Shown here: positions 36,866-46,141 of the stretch, one piece after another
Numbering within the stretch: position 1 is the stretch's first letter
Layout of the letters: each line of letters starts with the position of its first letter
Assembly (NCBI RefSeq): GCF_012933385.1
Contig: NZ_JABBPN010000002.1
Location: 186,001-250,000 of the forward strand
DNA: 64,000 nucleotides
Source of the DNA: Paenibacillus lemnae
GTDB lineage: Bacteria; Bacillota; Bacilli; Paenibacillales; Paenibacillaceae
Direction: 5' to 3'
The notes under the pieces: generated by a model
What the model saw: only the letters and a program-made list of their open reading frames with translations
Told to the model about the DNA's origin: nothing
Databases searched by the model: none
Made by a program: the position numbers and the translations under genes

Positions 36866-37423
<558 letters not shown>

Positions 37424-37474
37424 TTACCCTCCTTTGTGGTGATTTAGCCCTTAGCATCAAGACACAGTGCAGAC

Positions 37475-37614
37475 ATAAAAAACTCCTTACCGTTATGGCA
37501 AGGAGTTGGTTATTCTGCATACAGAAATCCATCAAGACATAGATTGTCCGCAGACAATTCAATGCTTCAACATGATGAACCTCGGTTCACGTTACCTTGC
37601 CAGCCTCACGGGAC
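37475..37614 (-). promoter_or_regulatory. PyrR-dependent attenuator in the pyr leader
   Basis: Minus strand. AGTCCCGTGAGGCTGGCAAG at 37614-37595 matches the PyrR-binding anti-antiterminator consensus. The terminator AACTCCTTGC, loop, GTAAGGAGTT and six T lies at 37507-37475. The GGCAAGG strand can pair with alternative partners, giving antiterminator and terminator states. UMP-bound PyrR would favour termination. Confidence 0.92.
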
Positions 37615-37643
37615 TGAATTAAAGGTGCTATTAGATTACACAA

Positions 37644-37672
37644 AGTATGACAGAATCCTGTCAGGTTGTCAA
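37644..37672 (-). promoter_or_regulatory. Sigma-A promoter of the pyr operon
   Basis: Minus strand TTGACA, 17 bases, CATACT. The -35 begins right after the stop codon of the aminotransferase gene. Confidence 0.8.
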
Positions 37673-37673
37673 C

Positions 37674-38927
37674 TTAAAATTCGAATTGCACATCACTCAG
37701 GCGTTTGCGGATTTCGGCAATGACTCGTTTCTCATCCTCTGGTCCGTCAGCGATGAACGTCACGGAGAAGCGGACAAAATGTCCTGCATCATCCCAAGGC
37801 ACGGTGGAGATCAGCTTCTCACGAATCAGATATTGTGAAAAGTTTTCGCCGGAATTGAAGCGGGCTCCGCCTTTAATGCCTTTAGGAGCTTCTACATACA
37901 GGAAGAAGGATCCTTTCGGCTTTTCAGCTCTAAATCCGACTTCGCTTAGCACCTCTACCAGCATATCGTGGCGGCGGGAGTATTTCTTCGCAATATTCTC
38001 GGTGATTTCCGGATGGTCCAGTCCCCAGGCTGCAGCTTTTTGAATCGCGATAAACTGACCGGAATCGTTATTGTCTTTTACATCGCCGAAGGCTTTAACC
38101 ACAAGCGGGTTGCCGGCTACGAACCCAATCCGCCAGCCTGTCATGTTAAACGACTTGGACAGGGAATGCAGCTCGATCCCAACATCTTTTGCACCAGGCA
38201 CAGACAAGAAACTCAATGGCTTCAGACCATCATAGGTCAGTGCAGCATAAGGAGCGTCATGAACGACGATCACGCTGTACTTGCGGGCCCATTCCACCAC
38301 CTGCTCAAAAAACGCAACCGTAGCACTTGCACCCGTCGGATTGTTTGGATAGTTGAGGTACAGCAGCTTTGCACGCTTGGCAATATCTTCAGGGATCGCA
38401 CCTAGATCCGGCAGGAAATCATTCTCTTTCTTCAGCTCAATCGTATATACTTCGCCGCCCATATACTTCGTATGTGTACCCAGCACCGGATAACCCGGCA
38501 CGGTCATAATCGTTACATCCCCGGGATTGATAAAGCACGAAGGGAGCATGGCCAGAGCTGGCTTGGACCCGATAGAGTGCAGCACTTCTGTTTCTGCATC
38601 TAAACCTTCTACGCCAAAAACACGGTTCAGATAACGTACAGCCGCCTCTTTAAACTCGGGAATCCCGTTATCGGCATAACCGCGGTTTTCCGGCTTCGCT
38701 GCCTCTTCGGCAAGCTTGCTGACAATACCGTCATCTGCCATTTCATCCGGTTCACCGACACCCATATCAATCAGTTCGATATTCGGGAATTCTTTCTTGG
38801 CTGCAGCTTTGGCTCTTTTGATCTTCTCAAACTTGTAGATGGAAGTGTCTTTACCGTAATTAGCTCCGCCAATCCGGTCTGCGAAATTTTGCTGGATATA
38901 TGTTTCCTGATATTGTTCAATACTCAT
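37674..38927 (-). CDS. LL-diaminopimelate aminotransferase-like PLP enzyme
   Basis: 417 residues, fold type I aminotransferase. Visible: IDMGVGEPDE near 53-62, YLNYPNNPTGA at 190-200, and Schiff-base Lys258 in SLSKSFNMTGWRIGF. The RGYADNGIPEFKEA start and overall pattern fit the DapL class, which makes LL-DAP from tetrahydrodipicolinate for lysine and peptidoglycan; another specific aminotransferase role is possible. GGAG before ATG is rather far (13 bases). It stands alone between rluD and the pyr operon, whose promoter abuts its stop. Confidence 0.85.
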   Translation of the reverse strand: MSIEQYQETYIQQNFADRIGGANYGKDTSIYKFEKIKRAKAAAKKEFPNIELIDMGVGEPDEMADDGIVSKLAEEAAKPENRGYADNGIPEFKEAAVRYLNRVFGVEGLDAETEVLHSIGSKPALAMLPSCFINPGDVTIMTVPGYPVLGTHTKYMGGEVYTIELKKENDFLPDLGAIPEDIAKRAKLLYLNYPNNPTGASATVAFFEQVVEWARKYSVIVVHDAPYAALTYDGLKPLSFLSVPGAKDVGIELHSLSKSFNMTGWRIGFVAGNPLVVKAFGDVKDNNDSGQFIAIQKAAAWGLDHPEITENIAKKYSRRHDMLVEVLSEVGFRAEKPKGSFFLYVEAPKGIKGGARFNSGENFSQYLIREKLISTVPWDDAGHFVRFSVTFIADGPEDEKRVIAEIRKRLSDVQFEF

Positions 38928-39033
38928 AATTTGTATTCATCTCCTACTATAGCTTTCTTTATACTAGTAAATATGCAGGAAAATCACTGCAGGAACCATG
39001 TATAAAGTATCGAATGATTTGTACTTTCTACAA

Positions 39034-39074
39034 AAGAAAAAACTGCTAGCGGCTTCGAAGCGCGCTCAGCAGTT
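39034..39074 (-). terminator. Terminator overlapping the 3' end of rluD
   Basis: AACTGCT / AGCAGTT stem with inner GCG.CTTCGAAG.CGC pairs, then TTTTTTC on the minus strand. The 5' arm codes for the last rluD residues. Confidence 0.85.
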
Positions 39075-39999
39075 CCTCCATATCTTCCGGCAAAGGTGCC
39101 GAAAATTCCATATATTCCTCCGTGCCCGGATGATTAAAACCGAGTACAGCCGCATGAAGCGCCTGCCCTTGCATTTTTACACCTTTACTCTTGCCATAGA
39201 TCGGATCGCCTACCAGGGGATGTCCAATATATTTCATATGCACACGAATCTGATGCGTCCGTCCTGTTTCCAGCTGCAGTTCCAGCAGATTATAATCCCC
39301 GAAGCGTTCCAGCACGGAGAAATGGGTCACCGCATGCTTGCTGTTCTTATCTGTTACCATATACAGCTTGCGATCATGAGGATCCCGGCCAATAGGCGCA
39401 TCAATGGTGCCCTGATCATGACTGATGTTTCCATGAACGACAGCCAGGTACCTGCGCGTGACACTGTGCTCCTTGAGTTGAGCGGCCAGAGAAGCGTGGG
39501 CCTTATCGTTCTTTGCGGCCATAATGAGACCGGACGTATCCTTATCGATACGGTGAACGATGCCCGGCCTCAGCTCTCCATTAATACCGGACAAATCCTT
39601 GCAGTGATGCATGAGGGCATTGACCAAGGTACCTGAAGGGTGTCCAGGAGCCGGGTGGACCACCATACCGCGCGGCTTGTTGACCACGATCAGATCCCGG
39701 TCTTCGAAGGCAATATTCAGATGAATGTTCTCCGGAACAATCTCGACGGCCTGTACCTCCGGAATTTGTAATTGAATCTCATCGCCGGCACCCAGCTTGT
39801 AATTCGACTTCACCGGACTGCCGTTGACTTGAATATGTCCGTCCGTGATCCACAGCTGGACTTGAGAGCGTGAAGCTGAATTGCCCAATGCTTCCGCCAC
39901 GTACTTATCAATTCTTGTCTTGGCATCGGCCTGTTCTATAGACCATTGATGCAGGGTTAATACGTCATCATTCTGTACATTCTCATCATCGTGAACCAT
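39046..39999 (-). CDS. RluD-family 23S rRNA pseudouridine synthase
   Basis: 317 residues; makes pseudouridine in rRNA. N-terminal S4 RNA-binding domain (about 25-85, RIDKYVAEAL), then the catalytic domain with VHRIDKDTSGLIM holding the catalytic Asp, and RTHQIRVHM. The ATG overlaps the lspA stop by one base (TAATG). The lspA-rluD order matches B. subtilis ylyB (inference for the name). Some N-terminal length differs between bacilli (acidic DDENVQNDD start). Confidence 0.95.
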   Translation of the reverse strand: MVHDDENVQNDDVLTLHQWSIEQADAKTRIDKYVAEALGNSASRSQVQLWITDGHIQVNGSPVKSNYKLGAGDEIQLQIPEVQAVEIVPENIHLNIAFEDRDLIVVNKPRGMVVHPAPGHPSGTLVNALMHHCKDLSGINGELRPGIVHRIDKDTSGLIMAAKNDKAHASLAAQLKEHSVTRRYLAVVHGNISHDQGTIDAPIGRDPHDRKLYMVTDKNSKHAVTHFSVLERFGDYNLLELQLETGRTHQIRVHMKYIGHPLVGDPIYGKSKGVKMQGQALHAAVLGFNHPGTEEYMEFSAPLPEDMEELLSALRSR

Positions 40000-40505
40000 T
40001 AATCCTGTCCTTCCTGACTGGAGCTTGAAGAGATTGAACTGCTCTGTGTCTGTTCCCGTCTTCCCTCCAGCAGAGTATCCAGAATAATCAGTCCAACACC
40101 GATGACGATACAGGAGTCTGCAATATTAAAGATCGGGAACGTATAGCTTCCAAAATTGAATTGAAGAAAATCAACGACTTCGCCCATGACCAGCCGGTCA
40201 ATAAAGTTACCCAGTGCGCCTCCAAGCACCAAAGCCAGTGCAGTAGGAAGCAGTTTGCGCCCTTCGGCTTTTACTTTTTGCAAGTACCAGATAATACCGA
40301 TCACAACCAGCACAGTTACGACAATAAAAAACCACAGCTGGTTCTGAAGGATACCGAAAGCAGCTCCCCGGTTACGGCTTGACGTAATGAGAAAAAAATC
40401 GCCGATGACGGGAATTTGTTCCCCTAGTTCAAGGCGTGTCGCGATCAAAAATTTAGTTCCCTGATCGATGAGGAATACGATTAGTGCCAGAACGTAATAC
40501 ATCAC
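39999..40505 (-). CDS. lspA: Lipoprotein signal peptidase
   Basis: 168 residues, aspartic membrane peptidase that removes signal peptides from prolipoproteins such as the several encoded in this window. Four membrane segments. Conserved blocks NRGAAFGIL, GGALGNFIDR (catalytic Asp) and FNIADSCIVIG (catalytic Asp). A polar Ser-rich tail (from about 148) is unusual but harmless. The start is GTG 40505 or ATG 40502, with GGAG upstream. First of a two-gene unit with rluD. Confidence 0.96.
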   Translation of the reverse strand: MMYYVLALIVFLIDQGTKFLIATRLELGEQIPVIGDFFLITSSRNRGAAFGILQNQLWFFIVVTVLVVIGIIWYLQKVKAEGRKLLPTALALVLGGALGNFIDRLVMGEVVDFLQFNFGSYTFPIFNIADSCIVIGVGLIILDTLLEGRREQTQSSSISSSSSQEGQD

Positions 40506-40576
40506 AATAGCAAGTCACTCCGATCTTGTCTTGTTACACTTTTACAAGCCCTTTTATCCGGGCCATAACTCGTCTT

Positions 40577-40606
40577 ATTGTAGCACAGCGCTCTTGAGCC
40601 CGTCCA
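40577..40606 (-). promoter_or_regulatory. Promoter candidate of lspA-rluD
   Basis: Minus strand TGGACG, 18 bases, TACAAT. The -10 is good, the -35 weak. Confidence 0.45.
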
Positions 40607-40715
40607 TTACTGACCAACTGCGTGAACATTTTCCGCCTGTAAAAGTGTGCTGTTCCGTGCAATCTATAGGTAAGAACAAGGGGTCGCACATTTAGACCCG
40701 AAGGGAGACTTTGCA

Positions 40716-41456
40716 ATGACACACCTGAGTCATGAACAATGGCAGCAGCTTCGGAGCCAGCTTCTGGAACGGAAAGCTGGGCTTGAAAGGCTGAATGACA
40801 ACAACAATCACGGTCTCAGCATATCGGAGCGGGATACTACCGGCGAGCTGTCTCATATCGACAATCATCCGGGAGACCTGGCAACGGAACTCTATGAACG
40901 TGAAAAAGATCTAGGACTGCAGGACCGTGCGGAACTGGAGCTGCAGCGTGTACTTTCCTCTCTAGAACATATGGATCATGGTGATTATGGGATCTGTGTC
41001 GTTTGCGGAAAGCCCATCCCATTTGAAAGGCTGGAAGCTGTGCCGGATACAATGTACTGCAGACAGGATGCGCCGCGTGTAATCCCTTCACAAAACCGTC
41101 CCGTGGAAGAAGAGTTTCTGTCTCCGCCATTTGGCCGATCAAGCCTGGATGAGCATGAATATAACGGCTTTGATGGAGAAGACACACTGCAAATTCTGGA
41201 ACAGATGGGCAGCTCCAATTCACCGGCGATGTCAGAAAATCCCGAGGTGGACAGCTACAATGAGATGGGTGAGGAGGAACATGATGATCTCGGCGGTTTT
41301 GTAGAATCTTACGAGAATTTTGTAGCGACCAACATCGATAATTCAGAAGTCTTCTTTATCCGCAGTCCACAGTATGACAGCTACCTTGAACAAGGTGAGG
41401 GCAGCTATTTACTGGATCCTCATGCCGCCCCTGACCCGGAAGATCAATATGAATGA
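40716..41456 (+). CDS. YteA-like TraR/DksA zinc-finger family protein
   Basis: 246 residues. N-terminal coiled coil (about 5-75) then a DksA-type finger: YGICVVCGKPIPFERLEAVPD and YCRQDAP. Two Cys of the first pair and one of the second are present, but the fourth position is not Cys, as in the YteA subgroup of bacilli. The C-terminal 130 residues are acidic and low in structure. The yteA group is linked to sporulation or vegetative functions not well defined. GGGAGA site before ATG. Opposite in strand to its neighbours, divergent from lspA. Confidence 0.88.
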   Translation: MTHLSHEQWQQLRSQLLERKAGLERLNDNNNHGLSISERDTTGELSHIDNHPGDLATELYEREKDLGLQDRAELELQRVLSSLEHMDHGDYGICVVCGKPIPFERLEAVPDTMYCRQDAPRVIPSQNRPVEEEFLSPPFGRSSLDEHEYNGFDGEDTLQILEQMGSSNSPAMSENPEVDSYNEMGEEEHDDLGGFVESYENFVATNIDNSEVFFIRSPQYDSYLEQGEGSYLLDPHAAPDPEDQYE

Positions 41457-41467
41457 CGAAACAAGAC

Positions 41468-41818
41468 CTATCTAAGCTCCAGCTGACGCTGTACGATCTG
41501 CACTATGTCCGCAATGTAATCTCCGACGATTGGCAGATTTAATGCACCCAGCGCCTGGAGCAGATAAATGATGGTAGCAGCAAAAAAAGTGAACCCAATG
41601 GCAATCCCTATGCCTCTTGCTGTACCTGCAAGTAAATTGAGGCCGACCAGTTTCCATGGCTTGATCAGCAGCTGGGTGTATTCTGTGATCCTGGACTCCT
41701 CCAGCTGCTGTGCCATGCTTAATGTCAGCTGGTAGATCCGGCTGACCTTCTCTGCCGGATCCTCGGCTGCAGGAGGTCTCATATTTTCAGGTACGCCCGG
41801 ATTTCGCACTTCCCCCAT
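41468..41818 (-). CDS. DUF5665-like small membrane protein
   Basis: 116 residues: polar N-terminus, an amphipathic helix (VSRIYQLTLSMAQQLEESRI), then two hydrophobic segments (about 50-68 and 68-95, with GTARGIGIAIGFTFFAATII), and a C-terminal helix. The pattern fits DUF5665, found next to ileS or lspA in Paenibacillaceae; function unknown. GGAGGGG before ATG. Convergent with the yteA-like gene, 11-base gap. Confidence 0.8.
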   Translation of the reverse strand: MGEVRNPGVPENMRPPAAEDPAEKVSRIYQLTLSMAQQLEESRITEYTQLLIKPWKLVGLNLLAGTARGIGIAIGFTFFAATIIYLLQALGALNLPIVGDYIADIVQIVQRQLELR

Positions 41819-41903
41819 GTATTCCCCTCCTTGTCCTTCCTTGTTTCAGCTTTATTATGCATCATATGAACCTTGTGCATTCCCTTATGTTACTGCGTAA
41901 TAC

Positions 41904-41938
41904 AAAAAGGTGCTCTCCCGTCAGCGGGAAAGCACCTT
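41904..41938 (-). terminator. Terminator of ileS
   Basis: AAGGTGCTTTCCCG / CGGGAGAGCACCTT with loop CTGA and one U-G pair, then TTTTTG on the minus strand. Confidence 0.93.
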
Positions 41939-41963
41939 ATGTCTTTCATTCATTAAAACGAAC

Positions 41964-44900
41964 CTAAGCCATGTGAATACCGATGCTTTTAGCACCCAGT
42001 TCTACACGTTCCATCGATGACTCGGTACCAAAATGTACATCGGTCACCAGAACATTTTCTCGAAGCACGGCATCGAATGCTGTGATGGCTGCCTGCAGCT
42101 CATTATCGCAGTCCAGTGTGAGCACAACCCGCTTCTCAATCGGCAGATCGAGCTTTTTGCGTGTATCCTGTACCGCTCTTACGACCTCACGCACCCATCC
42201 TTCCTGCTCCAGCTCCGGCGTGATATCCGTGTTGAGGGCAATTGTAAGGCCATAGCCGGAAGCGGAAGCAAAGCCTTCTTTGGCCTGCTTGTCGATCAGC
42301 AATTCTTCAGAAGTAATCTGAAGCTCTTCCCCTTCCGGAGAGGTTACGTTGATTCCGCCTTTTTGCACGACAGTACGCGTTTCATCCGGACTCATTCCTT
42401 TGAGGAAGCTCTGCAGGAATCCAACGTTCTTGCCGTACTTTTTACCGGCTACCTTCAGATTAAGCTTTAATGTGAAATCAACAAATCCACTGTCGCTATG
42501 TTCAACTTCAATGTTTTTTACATTAATCTCATCTTTGATGATAGCTTCATAATCCGGCAGCTGGAACTCGCGGTCCATCGAAATGATCAGCTCGGACAGC
42601 GGCTGACGGGTCTTGATGGCCGTTTCGTTCCGTACGTTACGTGCTAGTTCGACGATCTGGCGCGCAGTTTCCATGTCCTGCTCCAGTGTCTTGTCGATCA
42701 AGGAAGCATCCGCCTGCGGGAAGTCTGCCAGATGAACGCTCGAACCACCGCCAAGGTTGACAAATATATCTTCTGCAAGCATCGGCGTGAATGGAGCCAT
42801 GACCTTGGCCAGGGTTACCAGCACATGGGTCAGTGTTCCGTATGCGGACAGTTTATCTTCTCCAAGACCACTGCCCCAGAACCGGTCACGGGAACGGCGG
42901 ATGTACCAGTTGCTCAGTTCATCCACATAGGCTTCAATCGCCTTGGCTGCGTTCAGGAAGTCATTCACAGCCAGCCCTTTATCCACCGTCTGAATGAGAC
43001 TGTGCAATCGGGATAGAATCCAGCGGTCCAGCTTGTTGTCAGAGCCTTTAAACTCATGTTCAGCCGGATTGTAACCATCGATGCCCGCATACAGAGTCAG
43101 GAATGCATGGGTGTTGACGAGTGTGTCGATGACCTTGGATTTAGCTTCTCCTACGATGCCTTTGGAGAAACGTTTGCTGTTCCATGGCGCACTGTCCGCG
43201 AGGAGAGCCCAGCGGAATGCATCGGTACCATACTCGTTGATGATTTCCCACGGGTCAATGACATTACCTTTAGATTTGGACATTTTTTGCCCGTTCTCAT
43301 CCAGGATATGTCCTGTAGCCATGACCGCTTTATAAGGTGCTTTGCCAGTGAACAGGGTAGACACGGCCAGCAGGCTGTAGAACCAGCCGCGGGTCTGATC
43401 GATGCCCTCACAGATCATATCTGCCGGATACTGCTGCTGAAACTTGTTGTCATCACTGAACGGATAATGATACTGGGCAAATGGCATCGAACCGGAATCA
43501 AACCAGACGTCGATTACTTCAGAGGTCCGTTCCATCACGGCTTCACAGTGAGGACATTTGACTTTCACCTCATCCACATAAGGCTTATGCAGTTCGAGGT
43601 CCTCAGGAACATCGCCAATCGCGTGCTCACGAAGCTCTGCAAGGCTGTGCGGGGCAAACTGATGATTGCCGGACTCACATACCCATACATTAAGCGGTGT
43701 ACCCCAATAGCGGTTCCGGCTGATGTTCCAGTCGACCAGATCCTCCAAGAACTTGCCGAAGCGCCCTTCCCGTACATGGCCTGGATACCAATCTACTGTA
43801 TTGTTATTGGCGATCAGCTGATCCTTCACTGCTGTCGTTTCAATAAACCAGCTCTCCATCGCATAATACAGCAGCGGAGATTTGCAGCGCCAGCAGAACG
43901 GATAGCTGTGCTCATACTTTTCTTTGCTGTACAGCAATCCTTTTTCCGAGAGGGACTTTACAATATCCAGATCACAGTCTTTGACAAAACGTCCTGCAAA
44001 ATCGGCAACGTCTTCTGTATAACGACCCTGCGCATTGACGACACTCACAAAGCTGATGCCGTTTTCCCGGCAGGTGCGGTAGTCATCTTCACCATGCGCT
44101 GGTGCCATGTGTACAATCCCCGTACCGCTGGCATCTGTAACAAAGGATGCGCCAACGATGATGTTTCCTTTTTCAGGTTGAACAAAGGTAAACGGCGGCG
44201 TATAACTCTGACCAACCAGTTCAGATCCTTTCAAGGTCGACAGCACCGTGTGCTCGCCTTTCATAACCTGTTCTACCAGGTTCAGGGCCACGATATAGAT
44301 ACCGTCTTCCTGCTGCACACGGGCATAGTCCATATCCGGATTCACCGCAAGTGCAACGTGAGCCGGCAAAGTCCATGGTGTAGTCGTCCAGGCCAGCACA
44401 TATTCACCGCTGTCATGCAGTTTAAACTTGGCAGTTGCACTAAGATCCTTGACATCTTCATAACCTTGAGCCACTTCGTGTGAGCTGAGAGTCGTCTGAC
44501 AATCCGGGCAGTACGGGCTGACCCGGTGTCCGCGGTACAACAAGCCCTTGTCATGGATCGTGGCCAGTATGTTCCATACGCTTTCGATGTACGGATTCTG
44601 AAGTGTAATATAAGGATCGTCCAGATCTGTCCAGTAGCCGATGGCTTCGGTCAGCTCACGCCACTTGTGTTCATACTCAAACACGCTTGCTTTACATTTT
44701 TTAATAAAAGCTTCAATGCCATAATTCTCGATTTCCTGTTTGCCGGAAATCCCCAGTTGTTTCTCCACACCAAGCTCTACCGGGAGACCGTGCGTATCCC
44801 ACCCTGCTTTACGGATAACCTTGTAGCCCTTCATCGTCTGATAACGGCCGACAAAATCCTTGATGACACGTCCCAGTACATGACCGATATGGGGAGCCCC

Positions 44901-45050
44901 GTTGGCTGTAGGAGGTCCTTCATAAAATACAAAATGCGGCTTGCCCTCCCGATTGGCAATGGACTGCTTAAAGACGTCCTCATCATTCCATTTCTTCAGT
45001 ATCCGCAGCTCGCGGGAACGGGCTTTCTCTTTCACATCCACTCGATTCAT
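41964..45050 (-). CDS. ileS: Isoleucyl-tRNA synthetase, eukaryote-like type 2
   Basis: 1028 residues, class I synthetase. HIGH is at 54-57 (TANGAPHIGH) and KMSKS at 589-593. A CP1 editing domain lies between, with GWDTHGLPVE early; the anticodon-binding part follows. Zinc-type pairs YCPDCQ and FCWRC are present, but the C-terminal Cys4 finger of the type 1 B. subtilis enzyme is not. Length and HIGH context (PPTANGAPHIGH rather than DGPPYANGDIHMGH) fit type 2 (IleS2/MupA-like), which is often mupirocin tolerant. It is controlled by an Ile T-box upstream. Confidence 0.95.
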   Translation of the reverse strand: MNRVDVKEKARSRELRILKKWNDEDVFKQSIANREGKPHFVFYEGPPTANGAPHIGHVLGRVIKDFVGRYQTMKGYKVIRKAGWDTHGLPVELGVEKQLGISGKQEIENYGIEAFIKKCKASVFEYEHKWRELTEAIGYWTDLDDPYITLQNPYIESVWNILATIHDKGLLYRGHRVSPYCPDCQTTLSSHEVAQGYEDVKDLSATAKFKLHDSGEYVLAWTTTPWTLPAHVALAVNPDMDYARVQQEDGIYIVALNLVEQVMKGEHTVLSTLKGSELVGQSYTPPFTFVQPEKGNIIVGASFVTDASGTGIVHMAPAHGEDDYRTCRENGISFVSVVNAQGRYTEDVADFAGRFVKDCDLDIVKSLSEKGLLYSKEKYEHSYPFCWRCKSPLLYYAMESWFIETTAVKDQLIANNNTVDWYPGHVREGRFGKFLEDLVDWNISRNRYWGTPLNVWVCESGNHQFAPHSLAELREHAIGDVPEDLELHKPYVDEVKVKCPHCEAVMERTSEVIDVWFDSGSMPFAQYHYPFSDDNKFQQQYPADMICEGIDQTRGWFYSLLAVSTLFTGKAPYKAVMATGHILDENGQKMSKSKGNVIDPWEIINEYGTDAFRWALLADSAPWNSKRFSKGIVGEAKSKVIDTLVNTHAFLTLYAGIDGYNPAEHEFKGSDNKLDRWILSRLHSLIQTVDKGLAVNDFLNAAKAIEAYVDELSNWYIRRSRDRFWGSGLGEDKLSAYGTLTHVLVTLAKVMAPFTPMLAEDIFVNLGGGSSVHLADFPQADASLIDKTLEQDMETARQIVELARNVRNETAIKTRQPLSELIISMDREFQLPDYEAIIKDEINVKNIEVEHSDSGFVDFTLKLNLKVAGKKYGKNVGFLQSFLKGMSPDETRTVVQKGGINVTSPEGEELQITSEELLIDKQAKEGFASASGYGLTIALNTDITPELEQEGWVREVVRAVQDTRKKLDLPIEKRVVLTLDCDNELQAAITAFDAVLRENVLVTDVHFGTESSMERVELGAKSIGIHMA

Positions 45051-45087
45051 TACACTCTCTTCCTTTCATCTGGCTGTATTAGAACAA

Positions 45088-45392
45088 CAAAAAAAGCCCC
45101 GCCCCAAAAGGGACGAGAACTTATACTCGCGTGACCACCCTAATTCCGTTATAAGCATCTGCAAGATTGCATAACGGCACCTCAAGTCCATGCCTGAAAA
45201 GACACGGGGCCGATATAACGTTCGGCAAGCCGGCTTTGCTTACTCACGGGTTACACCGCTTCAGCATCACTTCTCCGGGAGGATCTTCCAATGAGGACTG
45301 AACATCGGCTTTCAGCAGTATGCCGACTCTCTGGAGTTCAGAATCCTTACAGTACTTATCCCATCAACGAATGGATATTAGATCATATTATG
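45088..45392 (-). promoter_or_regulatory. T-box leader of ileS (Ile, AUC specifier)
   Basis: The T-box core AGGGTGGTCACGCGAG is on the minus strand near 45141-45126. Stem I has the AGAGAG, GGCATACTGCTGAAAGCC distal-loop and GAAGATCC segments; ATC is the expected Ile specifier. The terminator (GTCCC/GGGGC region with eight T) lies at 45115-45088. Uncharged tRNA-Ile would stabilise the antiterminator. Confidence 0.95.
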
Positions 45393-45398
45393 ATAATA

Positions 45399-45427
45399 GT
45401 TATAGTCCCTTTGTTCACAAATGTCAA
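45399..45427 (-). promoter_or_regulatory. Sigma-A promoter of ileS
   Basis: Minus strand TTGACA, 17 bases, TATAAC; start near 45392, at the beginning of the T-box. Confidence 0.85.
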
Positions 45428-45439
45428 CCTGGCAGCAGC

Positions 45440-45934
45440 CTAGTAGACTTCTCTTGCTTCCAGGCTCGGCTCCCGGCTTTCGAGCGAATCCCATCCGTCA
45501 TGCTTGAGAAGCTCCAGCTGGGCTTCCACCAATGAACGAAAGCGAGTGCGGTAGATGGATGCCTGTTTCTTCAGTTCCTCGACTTCAAGCGCCACTTTAC
45601 GTGACTTGCCTAAAGCTTCGTTAATGATACGGTCGGCATTCTTCTCAGATTCTTTAATGATGAGCTCTGCTTCCTTCTTGGCGTTGCTCTTCACATCATC
45701 TGCAGCTTCCTGCGCCACAATAATCGTCTTGGAAAGCGTCTCCTCGATATTCAAAAAATGATCCAGCCGCTCCTGCATTGACATCAGCTGGCTCTTCATT
45801 TCTTTGTTCTCACGGATCACACTCTCATAATCCTTGATGACCTGGTCCAGAAACTCGTTGACCTCATCCTCATCATAACCGCGGAGCCTGCGGGCAAATT
45901 CCTTGTTATGTATGTCCAGCGGCGTTAACGACAT
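45440..45934 (-). CDS. divIVA: Septum/pole placement protein DivIVA
   Basis: 164 residues, coiled-coil peripheral membrane protein that marks curved membrane at poles and septa. The N-terminal domain is typical: MSLTPLDIHNKEFARRLRGYDEDEVNEFLDQV, with the membrane-binding loop near 14-20. Two long coiled coils follow (about 28-60 and 65-135). ATG 45934 is preferred to GTG 45943 because GGAGG lies eight bases before it. Last of the ylm-sepF-divIVA series; the ileS promoter lies just past its stop. Confidence 0.95.
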   Translation of the reverse strand: MSLTPLDIHNKEFARRLRGYDEDEVNEFLDQVIKDYESVIRENKEMKSQLMSMQERLDHFLNIEETLSKTIIVAQEAADDVKSNAKKEAELIIKESEKNADRIINEALGKSRKVALEVEELKKQASIYRTRFRSLVEAQLELLKHDGWDSLESREPSLEAREVY

Positions 45935-46141
45935 GATGTCCACCTCCTAATATATGGGCCTTACCCAGCAGAATGTCCTGTACTCACCTGTACCGTAATC
46001 TCCCTATAAGGATCCTATCACAATATCGGTCATACCCGGCTTCTATTTTACTGGTAACATTAGACAAACTCATTTTCTCAGCAACTCTGCCTTGTCACTA
46101 CTGTTTCATTCGACAAAAAAACGGCAATTCCTTCAAACGGC

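Noticed and set aside
43056..44483. 475-codon open frame on the plus strand
   Set aside because: Antisense to ileS, whose motifs are complete on the other strand.
46095..46141. T run after ylmH that looked like a terminator
   Set aside because: The flanking GCCGTTT copies are direct, not inverted, so no stem forms.
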